From: Pedobacter panaciterrae
GTDB lineage: Bacteria > Bacteroidota > Bacteroidia > Sphingobacteriales > Sphingobacteriaceae
Assembly (NCBI RefSeq): GCF_013204795.1
Contig: NZ_JABMKW010000020.1
Location: 1,364,001-1,428,000 of the forward strand
Direction of reading: 5' to 3'
Length of the DNA stretch: 64,000 bases
Under the pieces are notes generated by a model. That model was not told the DNA's origin and did not search any database. It was given only the letters and a program-made list of their open reading frames with translations. This document shows, one piece after another, positions 32,945 through 42,100 of the stretch. Numbering within the stretch: the first letter of the stretch is position 1; every line of letters starts with the position of its first letter. A program made the translations under genes and the position numbers.

Positions 32945-34105
32945 TTATTTAGTTACATATATTTTCTTTCCTTCAATTTTAAAATGCACCTGGCCTGAAT
33001 TCTCTATAGATTTCAGCACAGCCGATAATTTATTGTTTCGGGGAATGACACCATTGGAAGTGATCGTTTCCGGCACGGAAGGATCATATATAATTTCTAC
33101 ATCATACCATCTGCTGATTTTTCTCATTACCGAGCGGAAATCGGCATTCTCAAAATAAAAGTCGCCCTCCTTCCAATCAACAGCGGTCTCCACATCGGCC
33201 TCTTTAATTTTAATGGACCCCTTGTTATTGATTGCCTGGAAACCAGGTTTCAAAATTTGCTTGTTTTCACCAGCTGTCACCTGAACCGAACCTTCCAGCA
33301 GCGTGGTTGCAACCGCCGGCTCATCATCATAAGCATTTACGTTGAAATGCGTTCCTAACACCTCAATTTCCTGCCCCTTACTGATGACCACAAAAGGACG
33401 CGTCTTGTCTTTAGCCACCTCAAAATAGGCCTCCCCCTCCAGCGAGACCACCCGCTCCTCGCTGATGTTCATGTTGGTGTTGTAGATCAGGCTTGATGCG
33501 GCGTTAAGCCAGACTTTCGATTTATCCGGCAAGACTACCATATACGTTTCCCCTCTTGCCGTACTCAGCACATTCCGGATCTTATGTACATTTTCACCAC
33601 TGGTTGCCGGATCAACAGCAGCATCGTCCTGTACCGTATAAACCAATTGCCCATCGGCGGATTTGGTCACCACTACACCAGCCTCTTTGGCCAGCTCCCC
33701 ATTGGTCGCCTCACTTAAACGGATCTTTTTACCACCAGCAAGCGTAAGCGTTGCACCTGCAGTACCTGGCGCCACATCTTTAGCATAAGTTGCCGTCTGA
33801 ACAGCATCCTTTTTAAGCTGATTGGTATACAAGAAAATACCCGCACCAATCGCAAGTACAATAGAAGCAGCCGCAGCGATCCGCGGCCACAGGCGAACAC
33901 GTTTCACCTGGATCTGATCCTGTATCGCATTCCATATTTTTAGCTGATGCTCATCCTCAGAGGCGGCAACAGCTTCAGGCACCTTTAAAGGTTCATCCTG
34001 ATGCTCACGGTACCAGTTATCCAGTTCAAGCTGTTCGGCCTGGGAAATCGTTCCGGCCTCCCATTTGGCTGCAAGCTTAACAATATGTTCATTTTTAATA
34101 GTCAT
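32945..34105 (-). CDS. FecR-family anti-sigma factor
   Basis: A 386-residue inner-membrane regulator. The cytoplasmic N-terminal domain (HIVKLAAKWEAGTISQAEQLELDNWYREH) binds a sigma factor. The single membrane span lies at about 72-92 (IAAAASIVLAIGAGIFLYTN). The periplasmic FecR domain contains NVLSTARGETYMVVLPDKSKVWLNAASSLIYNT and VSLEGEAYFEVAKDKTRPFVV, and ends with an STN-like DUF4974 domain (RSVMRKISRWYDVEIIYDP). It is normally encoded directly after its ECF sigma factor. None is present upstream, and the only ECF gene in the window lies at 45122, 11 kb away. Confidence 0.94.
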   Translation of the reverse strand: MTIKNEHIVKLAAKWEAGTISQAEQLELDNWYREHQDEPLKVPEAVAASEDEHQLKIWNAIQDQIQVKRVRLWPRIAAAASIVLAIGAGIFLYTNQLKKDAVQTATYAKDVAPGTAGATLTLAGGKKIRLSEATNGELAKEAGVVVTKSADGQLVYTVQDDAAVDPATSGENVHKIRNVLSTARGETYMVVLPDKSKVWLNAASSLIYNTNMNISEERVVSLEGEAYFEVAKDKTRPFVVISKGQEIEVLGTHFNVNAYDDEPAVATTLLEGSVQVTAGENKQILKPGFQAINNKGSIKIKEADVETAVDWKEGDFYFENADFRSVMRKISRWYDVEIIYDPSVPETITSNGVIPRNNKLSAVLKSIENSGQVHFKIEGKKIYVTK

Positions 34106-34599
34106 TCTTTTTACACTGCTTTCTTATAGGTTCCTTTTTCTTGACACAGGACCTAGTCGGGTTGTAAAAAAAATTATTTTTTTTGCTTATATTTTTGGTG
34201 GTGGCTTTTTATATCGTTAATAGCGGACCTCCCGGGTGAATTCAGGCGTGTGCAATGCATGGGCTTTAATCGCCAGTAAGCCTTAATGAACACTTAATTC
34301 ATTGATTTTACATTACGCACTTCATTTTGAAAAACCACCAAAACTGGGGAAGAACCGCTATCTGCTAAATACACTTTCACTTATGAAGCCAGAAAATCTA
34401 TTAAAAATAAAACTTCAAAATGTTAATAAAGTAATGAGTTTAATCAAAGAAGCTGTTGTTGAAATGGAGCGCCAACATATTTATTAGTGGGACAGGTTTT
34501 ATCCCGATTTTAATACAACAATCAGCAGAGGTCATTATTAACATCCGGTAAGGTGAGTTCCCAGCCCGGATGTTAATTCTATAATGCAAACTTTTTGAA
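34106..34599. other. Intergenic region, no supported gene
   Basis: This 494-bp stretch is AT-rich, with runs of A and T at 34167-34190. A 34-codon frame at 34383-34487 (plus) is too short and unsupported to call. An ECF sigma factor gene would be expected here upstream of fecR, but no sigma-like coding sequence is found in any frame. Confidence 0.6.
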
Positions 34600-35469
34600 C
34601 TACTTACCGTATATGCCTCTTAAAAAATCTGTTAAAGAAACAGGACTTCTGCCTAGTAATTGTCTGACATCACTTCTATTGGTGTCGAACTCTCCTCCAG
34701 CTATTGCTCCAGCGAACCTTGACAGATACGCTGCATCATCATCAGGAACCCCTTGCTGTACAAGCTGCGCAATATATGACGGTATGTCTGTCTGGTTATA
34801 AGCTACCGTTATCGCTGTGATTTCTGATATCAGGTCAGCAATCTCCGCAAAGGAGACGGCAGTCTCTGCAGCAATGACATATTCTTTGGCTTCATGCCCA
34901 GTAGTAGTCAGTACCACTGCTATTGCTTCAGCCATTTCTGTTATCGGTAAAAAAGGTGTTTTACCCTTTCCGGCAGGAATGGAAATACCTTCAGTCAATA
35001 TATTATTTCCGGAAATAATGGGAATCAGGTCAGCATACAGCGTGTTATCCATTAAAGTATAAGGTAAAGCTATCTGTTTTAGGTAATCACTTGTATCTGC
35101 ATGGTACTGAACATCTCCGGCCATTATACTTCGACGCAGATCTTTCATATCAAAACTGGTATAAATGAGATGATTGACACCAGATTCCCTGGCAGCATCA
35201 ATTACGTTTTTATGTTGCCCGAACCTTTGAGCTATTTCCGCTGAAGAAGATATCAACAGCAGCTTGTCCACATCTTCGAACGCACGCTTTAAAGACTCAA
35301 AATTCTGATAGTCGCCAATCCTCACCTGGATGCCTTTTGATTTAAATTCTGCCGATTTGGATTCATCTCTTACCAATGCTGCAATATTGTTTGCAGATAT
35401 GCCTTTATTCAATAAAGAATTAATGGTGGCCTTGCCTAAATTACCGGTCGCACCTGTTACTAAAATCAT
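34600..35469 (-). CDS. NmrA-like NAD(P)H-binding oxidoreductase (quinone oxidoreductase 2 type)
   Basis: A 289-residue protein starting at MILVTGATGNLGKATI (35469); the upstream extension to 35496 precedes the Rossmann strand and is unlikely to be translated. The glycine motif GATGNLG, the NADP-binding VRDESKSAEF, and VDKLLLISSSAE ... LIYTSFDMKDL are typical of the QorB/YtfG group of atypical short-chain dehydrogenases, which reduce quinones or sense NADPH. It is divergent from the HxlR gene at 35595, the classic ytfG-ytfH arrangement, so that regulator probably controls it. Confidence 0.88.
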   Translation of the reverse strand: MILVTGATGNLGKATINSLLNKGISANNIAALVRDESKSAEFKSKGIQVRIGDYQNFESLKRAFEDVDKLLLISSSAEIAQRFGQHKNVIDAARESGVNHLIYTSFDMKDLRRSIMAGDVQYHADTSDYLKQIALPYTLMDNTLYADLIPIISGNNILTEGISIPAGKGKTPFLPITEMAEAIAVVLTTTGHEAKEYVIAAETAVSFAEIADLISEITAITVAYNQTDIPSYIAQLVQQGVPDDDAAYLSRFAGAIAGGEFDTNRSDVRQLLGRSPVSLTDFLRGIYGK

Positions 35470-35594
35470 CGTTTTTGTTTTAAGATAAATAATCAATTAC
35501 TTTTGTTTTGTTAGGCAAAGGAACTGAAATCGATGCCATAAAATACCCTATCTCGTTGTTTACAAAATAAAAAGTGGTAACCTTAAAGTAACAA

Positions 35595-35909
35595 ATGAAA
35601 AATAACTTAAATCATGCCTACTGTCCTGCTATAGAAACGATGGCGCTGATCGGAGGACGTTGGAAAGTGATTATTTTGCATGTGCTTTCCAAGCAGGCCA
35701 GGCGTTTTGGGGAAATTAATGTTCGGGTACCTTCTATATCAAGAAAAGTATTAACCGAACAACTAAGAGAACTTGAAGCCGATGGCTTAATTAGCAGGAA
35801 ACAGTACAAAGAGCTTCCACCCAGGGTAGAGTATGCACTCACAGAATATGGACAAAGTCTTTGCCCATTGTTAGCGTATATGGCAGCATGGCACAAAGAA
35901 AAAGTTTAG
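35595..35909 (+). CDS. HxlR-family transcriptional regulator
   Basis: A 104-residue winged-helix regulator. CPAIETMALIGGRWKVIILHVLS contains the single N-terminal cysteine and the IGGRWK motif of the family. The recognition region is FGEINVRVPSISRKVLTEQLRELEADGLISRK, and the wing is PPRVEYALTEYGQSL. The family responds to electrophiles and quinones, often through that cysteine. It is divergent from the NmrA-like gene with a 125-bp shared promoter region. Confidence 0.93.
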   Translation: MKNNLNHAYCPAIETMALIGGRWKVIILHVLSKQARRFGEINVRVPSISRKVLTEQLRELEADGLISRKQYKELPPRVEYALTEYGQSLCPLLAYMAAWHKEKV

Positions 35910-36011
35910 TTGATCACTCAACCTACTATCACAAAGCGATATAGTTAACAGGTATATGGACTTACCTCGCTTATGGTAGGGTTCTTAAATTTGCAGTCCT
36001 GGTAAATATAT

Positions 36012-36156
36012 GGAGATTTCGCCGACACTAATCAAGCGATTACCTCGCGGGTTGGCCATTCAAAAAACTGGACTTCGCAGTCAATCTATTATTTGGTCAG
36101 TTTGAACGAAGCACATGGGCTCCTAATTTGGATGATTAACACGTTGCGAAATCTCC
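36012..36156. repeat. Non-coding segment bounded by 11-bp inverted repeats
   Basis: GGAGATTTCGC at 36012-36022 is repeated as its exact complement at 36146-36156, framing 123 bp without an open frame. The arrangement resembles a short non-autonomous element (MITE) or a paired regulatory site. No clear target-site duplication flanks it. The whole gap 35910-36283 contains no gene. Confidence 0.35.
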
Positions 36157-36283
36157 GGTTTATTTACCATTCTTATTTTAGTTAGCATCTTTCAACAGAT
36201 TTACCATTCCCTTACCGTAGCAAAGCTTTAGTGGCCGCATGAGGCGCAATAGTCACTTTCAGTTTCCTTTAACGATTCATTTG

Positions 36284-36907
36284 TCAAGGTTTCTTTTCTA
36301 TGACAAAAGCTTTCAATTCTGCAATTTTTCCATTTTCGAAGCGCCAGACATCGCAATAATCATAGTGGTTATTGGTTCCATTTGCAGCCTTCAACGTAAT
36401 TTCACCTGTCACGGTTACATAGCTACCATCCTCAATGGTATTTTCGACGGTAAATACAGGCGGTTCTAAATAGAATTCTTTCATATAGTCTCGTACTTTA
36501 TCTCTACCATCAAGGATACGTTCGCCTACAAAAACCCATTTGGTATCCTGTGTACAATAGGCTAGAAAACTTTCATAGTCTCCCTTTTTAACGAATTCGT
36601 TGGCTTTGTGTAATATTGTTGCGTTTTTCATTTTTGTTTGTTTTTGGATGTGAATCGATTTATTAATGCCTGGATCCGGCATGCTTTCATCTAATTTTAT
36701 TGCTAAGCCCTCTCCGTAATAAATTACCTTCCCGGCATTGGAATTATAAAGATCAATGGTCCGTATTTCCTCATCCCAGTTCCTCATCTTTTGGGGGTTT
36801 CTAACAGACTGAAATGTGTCTTGATTAGGAAGGGAATTTACCGGTTGCGCTATCGTTTCGATACCGGCTGACAGTAAGATGGATATTGTTAATGTTAGTT
36901 TATTCAC
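36284..36907 (-). CDS. SnoaL/NTF2-like protein with N-terminal export signal
   Basis: A 207-residue frame. Residues about 92-207 (MKNATILHKANEFVKKGDYESFLAYCTQDTKWVFVGER ... YDYCDVWRFENGKIAELKAFV) form a SnoaL/DUF4440-type cone fold, usually a free-standing protein of about 115 residues. The first 90 residues carry a signal peptide (LTLTISILLSAGIETIAQP) and a linker unlike the family. Met92 could be an alternative start giving the standard cytoplasmic protein. The product is therefore either an exported variant or the result of a fusion. Enzymatic activity is not predictable. Confidence 0.7.
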   Translation of the reverse strand: MNKLTLTISILLSAGIETIAQPVNSLPNQDTFQSVRNPQKMRNWDEEIRTIDLYNSNAGKVIYYGEGLAIKLDESMPDPGINKSIHIQKQTKMKNATILHKANEFVKKGDYESFLAYCTQDTKWVFVGERILDGRDKVRDYMKEFYLEPPVFTVENTIEDGSYVTVTGEITLKAANGTNNHYDYCDVWRFENGKIAELKAFVIEKKP

Positions 36908-37071
36908 GTTATTATTTTAATTATATGCCAATTAATGATTACTTCTTTTCTTTCCATCTAACTCTGAATGTCTAATCTTTATACTCTTTTTATATGACCA
37001 TTAGTCCTCTTGATAGTCATGCTGAATTTTGTGACTTTGTTAAAGTGTGCTCAGCATATCCGGATTAGGTG

Positions 37072-38085
37072 CTACAAACTTTCCAAAGTTTCTTCAACTA
37101 TTTCGATTCCAAATTCTTTTAACCGGTTGCTGATAGGATGAGTGGAGATAATCGTTTCCGGAAGATACAAACCCCCGATCTTTTGTTCAGATTCTCCATT
37201 CAGGCCTAATATCTTTTCTGTGATTAAATATACGCCCACAGCTGTGAGATGGGAATTTCCTTTTGGCCCGGATACGATCGTACTGAGTTTTCTTTTTTCG
37301 CCGGATACCAGGGTTCCATCAATCGTAATGTATAATTCATGGGAAGCTTCCAGGCCTTTACTAGTCCCTATGGATTCCCCTATAATAAAGTCGAACCGAA
37401 TATTTTTCGCGCCCGTAAAAGCGGCTATACTCGGAACATCCAGCGTACTGAGTGGGTAACCTGTTGCTGATGAATGATTGTGCAGATCAATAGTTCTCGG
37501 GTTTTCTTTTGCTTGTAATGATAGCCAATTTCCCCCCTTGCGAATCAGCGCCTCACCAACAAAACCACTAACTTCGTTTGCAACCAGCGGCCCTACGCGG
37601 TCCTTTGGATCATATAATCCTGCAAGTTCGATAGTTTCTATTTGACTAAATTTATTGGCGTGTTGCCTGACCATAAGGGTTAATAATCCCGCCTGCCAAT
37701 GACCTGCGTATACAACAGGCGCAACAATTGTTTTGTGAATGCCCAAAAATGCTGTGGGAGAAATTTGATCCGCTAATTCGCTTACAGCAATGCATGCAAT
37801 GCCATTTAAGATAGCAGTTTCTCTTAATATATTACTGTGATCATCCACCACTGATATAATCAGGTCAATTTTCTTAAATTCACTTAAATCGAAGCCTTCT
37901 TCCAGATTGATATAGGCTGTTTCTGAATGATTTAATTCCTTCGCTAAAGACATTCCGTTTTGCGGATTTCTACCTGCAAGAATAAGTTCGATACGCTGAT
38001 CAGCTTGTCTGATTAGTCTTGCGATGTTACTTCCAACCATTCCATAACCACCTACAATTAAGATTCGTCTTTTCTGTGATTCCAT
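37072..38085 (-). CDS. Saccharopine-dehydrogenase-like NAD(P)-binding protein
   Basis: A 337-residue protein with a Rossmann motif at the N-terminus (RILIVGGYGMVGSNIARLIRQA) and the characteristic LILAGRNPQNGMSLAKEL and ADQISPTAFL. The central domain contains HWQAGLLTLMVRQHA. It belongs to the saccharopine dehydrogenase-like oxidoreductases, a family that includes trans-acting enoyl reductases and many uncharacterised proteins, so lysine metabolism should not be assumed. It is divergent from the HxlR gene at 38281, repeating the architecture of the pair at 34600-35909. Confidence 0.8.
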   Translation of the reverse strand: MESQKRRILIVGGYGMVGSNIARLIRQADQRIELILAGRNPQNGMSLAKELNHSETAYINLEEGFDLSEFKKIDLIISVVDDHSNILRETAILNGIACIAVSELADQISPTAFLGIHKTIVAPVVYAGHWQAGLLTLMVRQHANKFSQIETIELAGLYDPKDRVGPLVANEVSGFVGEALIRKGGNWLSLQAKENPRTIDLHNHSSATGYPLSTLDVPSIAAFTGAKNIRFDFIIGESIGTSKGLEASHELYITIDGTLVSGEKRKLSTIVSGPKGNSHLTAVGVYLITEKILGLNGESEQKIGGLYLPETIISTHPISNRLKEFGIEIVEETLESL

Positions 38086-38280
38086 ATTAAATTTTTTAAA
38101 TTATATAACTTTACATTGCGCAATTCATTTTAAGTGTGAACCCGGTCACAACTCATCCAGAAATGCCAAATATGATCCTACACCAAGAGCGATATTCGTG
38201 TATTCAAGACAAAGTTAAGGTTGCACATAAACTTTTGTATATTGCCCGCTAATTGTTAGGTACTATAAATAATGTAAGTA

Positions 38281-38643
38281 ATGAGCGAGATCAAGCAAAC
38301 CTCAACTAACTACTCAAATAAGCTTGCGCTGAGTGATGAATGTTCGGAAGCATATGCCTCAAATATCATCGGCGGACAATGGACATTGGTAATATGTTCG
38401 TGGTTATTAAGTGGTAAACTTAGATTTGGAGAACTAAAGAAGAAATTACCCGGTATTACTGAAAGGATGCTGACCTTGCAACTGCGTAAGCTTGAAGAGC
38501 ATAAAATAATCAGCCGGACTGTTTATGCAGAAGTACCGCCACGTGTAGAATATGAGCTGACAGAAATTGGATACGCACTGAAGTCAGTTATCACGGAATT
38601 AGAAGTTTGGGGCACAAGCCATAAAAAATTGATCGGTGAGTAA
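38281..38643 (+). CDS. HxlR-family transcriptional regulator
   Basis: A 120-residue winged-helix protein. CSEAYASNIIGGQWTLVICSWLLSGKLRFGELKKKLPGITERMLTLQLRKLEEHKIISRTVYAEVPPRVEYELTEIGYAL contains the family cysteine, the IGGQW motif and the wing. It shares the divergent arrangement of the first HxlR gene and probably controls the oxidoreductase at 37072. Confidence 0.93.
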   Translation: MSEIKQTSTNYSNKLALSDECSEAYASNIIGGQWTLVICSWLLSGKLRFGELKKKLPGITERMLTLQLRKLEEHKIISRTVYAEVPPRVEYELTEIGYALKSVITELEVWGTSHKKLIGE

Positions 38644-38903
38644 CCTTGCATTCCTGTCTGAAACTTTCCGCTATACTTAAAATCATTCAATTATTGCTAT
38701 TGTTTGTTCGTTCGGTCAATCCTAAAATCAAATGAAGTTAAGCGCTTAAAATGACTGGCTAAAGGAAGCCTTCGTCTCCAAATAAGCAATATGCTATCCG
38801 CTGGCGAGTTTAGTTTGAATCCAAAACAGCCTGACCGGAATGTAACAAACTGGCTTTTACAGACTCAAACTATATATACGGGATGAGAACCTTAGAAATA
38901 TGT

Positions 38904-40325
38904 ATGCTTAAATCCACGGTCTTCAGGCTTAGTCTTTGCCTCACTTTGTTCAGCTTTAGTTTCGCCTCTGCCCAGCAGAGCCAGGCATCCTACGACCACA
39001 TCGTCGCGCAAATACAGTCCAGCTTCAACCACCACCAACCGGAAAAAATTTACGCCTTAACCTCAGCCATATTTCAGAAAAAAATGACGGAAGAACAATT
39101 TGCCTCCGGCATGAGCAAATTCCATGCAAAAGTGGGAGACTGGAAAAGCAGCATCTTTAAAGAAAAAAATGAAAAAGGACTGGATTACCTTGCCGAGTTC
39201 GAAAACTCCCGGCAAGTATTTTCCATCCGGATCGACAGCCTGGATAAAATCGACAGACTCAATTTCGCAGCTGTCCCGGTAGTCATCCCCGCAAAAACAG
39301 CGCAGGTATCTGACAACAATCCCCTGAAGGATTCAATTGACCTTCTGGTGGAACAGCTGGTAAGACCCTACATTCAAAAGGGAAATACCTGTGGCCTGGT
39401 CCTGGCAGTCATCAATAAAGGCCAGGTGCGTAAATACGCTTACGGTTCAGTGAATAAAAAAACAACGCAATTGCCGGATACGGAACACACCATTTTTGAA
39501 ATCGGATCGGTAACCAAAACTTTCAATTCGTTATTACTAGCTGAAGAAGTGGTAGCCGGCAGGATGAAACTCAACGATCCGATAAACCTTTACCTGCCCG
39601 ATTCCATACCCCCACTCCGTTTCCAGGCTAAAGCCATTACCCTGCAGGATCTGGCCAATCATACCTCGGGCTTTCCAAGACTACCTGCCAATATTTTCAA
39701 CGCCAAAGTAGACCCCAAAGATCCTTACAAACATTACCTGGCAGATTCCCTTTACTGTTTTCTGAAGTCCTATCATCCCACTGTGATGCCGGGAACGGTA
39801 TTCTCCTACTCCAATTTTGGTGCGGGTGTACTGGGCACAATACTGGAACGTAAACTGGATAGCGGTTTTGAACAGCTGATCATCAGCAGGATCTGCAAGC
39901 CTTTAGCGATGAACCACACCAGCGTTACGCTGAATCATTTAGCCCAAAAGAACTTTGCACAAGGTTACAATGAAACCGGTGAAGCAACTGCTCCCTGGGA
40001 CCTTGCATCCCTAAAAGGCTCGGGAGCGATCCGCTCGACCCTGAACGACATGGTTAAATATGCCCTAGCTCAGCTGGCAAACAGCGGCCCTTTACATCAA
40101 GCGATCACCCTTAGCCATCAGCCAACATTTACCGGCAAAGACCAGGCGATGGGCCTGGGCTGGAGAATCAACCAAAGCGGTCAGCATACCTACCTGCACC
40201 ATTCAGGCGGAACAGGCGGCTTCAGGTCTTTCATCGGATTTGATCCGGAAAGACAGACTGCGGTCGTCATTCTCTCCAATGCAGCAGAGGATGTGACCAA
40301 TATAGGTGAGAAGTTCCTAAAATAA
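38904..40325 (+). CDS. Exported class-C beta-lactamase-like serine hydrolase
   Basis: A 473-residue protein. The start at 38904 (MLKSTVFRLSLCL) gives a clean signal peptide ending ASAQQ; seven upstream residues are optional. Residues about 25-115 form a DUF3887-like domain (QIQSSFNHHQPEKIYALTSAIFQKKMTEEQF). The hydrolase domain has the nucleophile motif SVTK (S202, K205), the tyrosine motif YSNFG and the third motif HHSGGTGG. Such proteins are usually peptidases or esterases rather than antibiotic-degrading lactamases. It ends shortly after GG.RSFIGFDPERQTAVVILSNA, a usual family C-terminus. Confidence 0.88.
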   Translation: MLKSTVFRLSLCLTLFSFSFASAQQSQASYDHIVAQIQSSFNHHQPEKIYALTSAIFQKKMTEEQFASGMSKFHAKVGDWKSSIFKEKNEKGLDYLAEFENSRQVFSIRIDSLDKIDRLNFAAVPVVIPAKTAQVSDNNPLKDSIDLLVEQLVRPYIQKGNTCGLVLAVINKGQVRKYAYGSVNKKTTQLPDTEHTIFEIGSVTKTFNSLLLAEEVVAGRMKLNDPINLYLPDSIPPLRFQAKAITLQDLANHTSGFPRLPANIFNAKVDPKDPYKHYLADSLYCFLKSYHPTVMPGTVFSYSNFGAGVLGTILERKLDSGFEQLIISRICKPLAMNHTSVTLNHLAQKNFAQGYNETGEATAPWDLASLKGSGAIRSTLNDMVKYALAQLANSGPLHQAITLSHQPTFTGKDQAMGLGWRINQSGQHTYLHHSGGTGGFRSFIGFDPERQTAVVILSNAAEDVTNIGEKFLK

Positions 40326-40374
40326 CATCGCTCCAAACAGGTCGGCTACCGGTTCTGCCATAAACCGGTGAGGA

Positions 40375-40403
40375 TTTTTAGTTATTGTTTCAATAACTAA
40401 AAA
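40375..40403. terminator. Bidirectional terminator between convergent genes
   Basis: A perfect 13-bp stem (40375-40387 with 40391-40403, loop TTT) with T at one end and A at the other, overlapping the stop codon of the minus-strand gene at 40397. A weaker ACCGGTT / AACCGGT hairpin lies just before it at about 40348-40370 for the plus-strand gene. Confidence 0.8.
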
Positions 40404-40657
40404 TCAAAAAGATCTCCCAAGAAAGAACCTTTTTTCTTTTGATAAGGTTTCGAGTGATATTCCTGATTACGCTGATCATAGCGCAGCTGGTCTTTTTCGT
40501 AATTGTCTTTATTTGAATAATGTGTTGTCGATCTTTCAATGATTTTATCAAGTTCACCACGATCTAACCATATCCCACGGCAATTGGGGCAGTAATCAAT
40601 TTCAATTCCATTTTTATCGGTCATTAGCAGGATTTCGTTGCAACTTGGGCATTTCAT
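40397..40657 (-). CDS. TFIIB-type zinc-ribbon protein
   Basis: An 86-residue protein starting at MKCPSCNEILLM (40657), where the first CxxC lies immediately after Met; the longer frame to 40747 adds an unrelated extension. CPSC at residues 3-6 and CPNC in IDYCPNCRGIWLDRGELDKII complete a zinc ribbon of the zf-TFIIB family. The tail is charged and ends KKGSFLGDLFDF. The family is widespread and its role is unknown. Confidence 0.87.
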   Translation of the reverse strand: MKCPSCNEILLMTDKNGIEIDYCPNCRGIWLDRGELDKIIERSTTHYSNKDNYEKDQLRYDQRNQEYHSKPYQKKKGSFLGDLFDF

Positions 40658-40926
40658 ATTATATGTGTTTAGTGTCAATTGTCTCCATATAACGTTTCCC
40701 AAGTGCTTATGTTTTTGACCTAATTGTAACTTTCCTGAAGCGTTCAAAATATGAATTAAAATATAGCCCTTTTAGCGGCGAGTCCGATGCCACACTAGAT
40801 TTTTAACGACTTTTCCACAACGTTTAAGCTTGAAGTATTGATCTATCGGTCCAAACCTAGATTGACTTAGATTGTTTTCACCACTTCCTATCACCTCAAA
40901 ATATACAGCAACGACAGTAAATGGAC

Positions 40927-41256
40927 TTATTTATAATAACCTCGGGGAGAATTATATTCAGGTTTACCATCTACATATTCAATGACGATATATTCCCCCG
41001 GCAAATACTTCTCATCATGAGTATTTCCTTCATATTTTTTCCCATCCACATAGAATTCATAACCATAAGTAAAGGGAAAGGTCACCTTACTATTTGGCAG
41101 AATATGCTCTTTAGAAGTTACAATGGCTTTAACTGTCTTTGTTCTGCTATTACTTAACGAATCACGTCGATTACATTCTTTTAAAAGCATGTAGAAACAA
41201 CCAATGAATAACGTAAAGCCCAAAATGGACTTTATTTTTTTAAAACTGGCAACCAT
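40927..41256 (-). CDS. Small membrane-anchored protein, function unknown
   Basis: A 109-residue protein with one N-terminal membrane span (SILGFTLFIGCFYMLLKEC), then a beta-rich external domain (KTVKAIVTSKEHILPNSKVTFPFTYGYEFYVDGKKYEGNTHDEKYLPGEYIVIEYVDGKPEYNSPRG). This resembles DUF3592-type domains, which show the same GYEFYVDGKKYEG...VEYxxxxPxxS pattern. No partner is evident. Confidence 0.65.
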   Translation of the reverse strand: MVASFKKIKSILGFTLFIGCFYMLLKECNRRDSLSNSRTKTVKAIVTSKEHILPNSKVTFPFTYGYEFYVDGKKYEGNTHDEKYLPGEYIVIEYVDGKPEYNSPRGYYK

Positions 41257-41308
41257 GAAAAATTTCTAATTTGTTAAAGATATAAGGATTAGGCTTGTTC
41301 CCGGTATC

Positions 41309-41947
41309 CTATTTTGTGGCACCTTGCATTTTCTCTCCAAAACACTGAGGACCAACGGCACCACCTCCATATTCCAAAGCCAGTTTCGGTCCGACATACA
41401 TATAGGCACAACTTTCGTCGTAGTAACGTTTCAAACTATCCGGCATGGGATTATCAAAGACATTGAATAGATACATCCCCATTCCACTTCTTTTGAAGCC
41501 GATTTTAGTCGGTTCACCACTCTCAATCTTAATACAGTCGGCATTGTCCAGTTTTTCTTTTAGTTCAGCCAGAGTTGCTCTGCTCCAGCCCATAGGGCGT
41601 ATTAAACTATCCATTTTTGCCGTCTCAGTTGATAAGTTCCATTCCAAAAACATGGGCCCGGTAACATCTCCTGCCGTAGAGTCAAGCGCCTTAATGCCAA
41701 AACGACCTAGCTCATGATCACTGGAAAATTCAATTTCTACAAAGCGATTCTTAGGGACAATTCTATTAAAATAGCGCTTTAATTCATAAATTTCGATCTT
41801 CTTATCTTCGAAGCTGGCTTTCAGATCATCAGTTGAATATACTTTATCAAAAACTCCGAAGGCCGACATAAGCGATACAAACCACGCGATACCAATAACG
41901 ATAAAGATGCCAAAAACAATTAATATAGATTTGAGTATTTTGTTCAT
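41309..41947 (-). CDS. Membrane-anchored protein, function unknown
   Basis: A 212-residue protein with one N-terminal span (SILIVFGIFIVIGIAWFVSLMSAFGVF). The soluble domain (YSTDDLKASFEDKKIEIYELKRYFNRIVPKNRFVEIEFSS ... MYLFNVFDNPMPDSLKRYYDESCAYMYVGPKLALEYGGGAVGPQCFGE) is one I do not recognise. It lies 52 bp upstream of the previous gene on the same strand, and the two may form a small operon. Confidence 0.65.
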   Translation of the reverse strand: MNKILKSILIVFGIFIVIGIAWFVSLMSAFGVFDKVYSTDDLKASFEDKKIEIYELKRYFNRIVPKNRFVEIEFSSDHELGRFGIKALDSTAGDVTGPMFLEWNLSTETAKMDSLIRPMGWSRATLAELKEKLDNADCIKIESGEPTKIGFKRSGMGMYLFNVFDNPMPDSLKRYYDESCAYMYVGPKLALEYGGGAVGPQCFGEKMQGATK

Positions 41948-42100
41948 TATTGAGATGCAGGTATTTAATAGTACTAAACTGCAAAAAAATCTTAGTTAAA
42001 GCATAGAGAAAGTAAACGAATTTTCAGCATCCACCGAACTAACTTTTCAAATGAACTGATAGATAATCAAACCGATTAGAATAACAAAAATGAATCTCAT

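Noticed and set aside
34383..34487. 34-codon plus-strand frame upstream of fecR
   Set aside because: Amphipathic and possibly real, but too short, with no family resemblance or promoter support.
37072..38085. Lysine-pathway saccharopine dehydrogenase
   Set aside because: Only the NAD(P)-binding family resemblance is seen. No lysine genes are near and the pairing with HxlR suggests a stress role.
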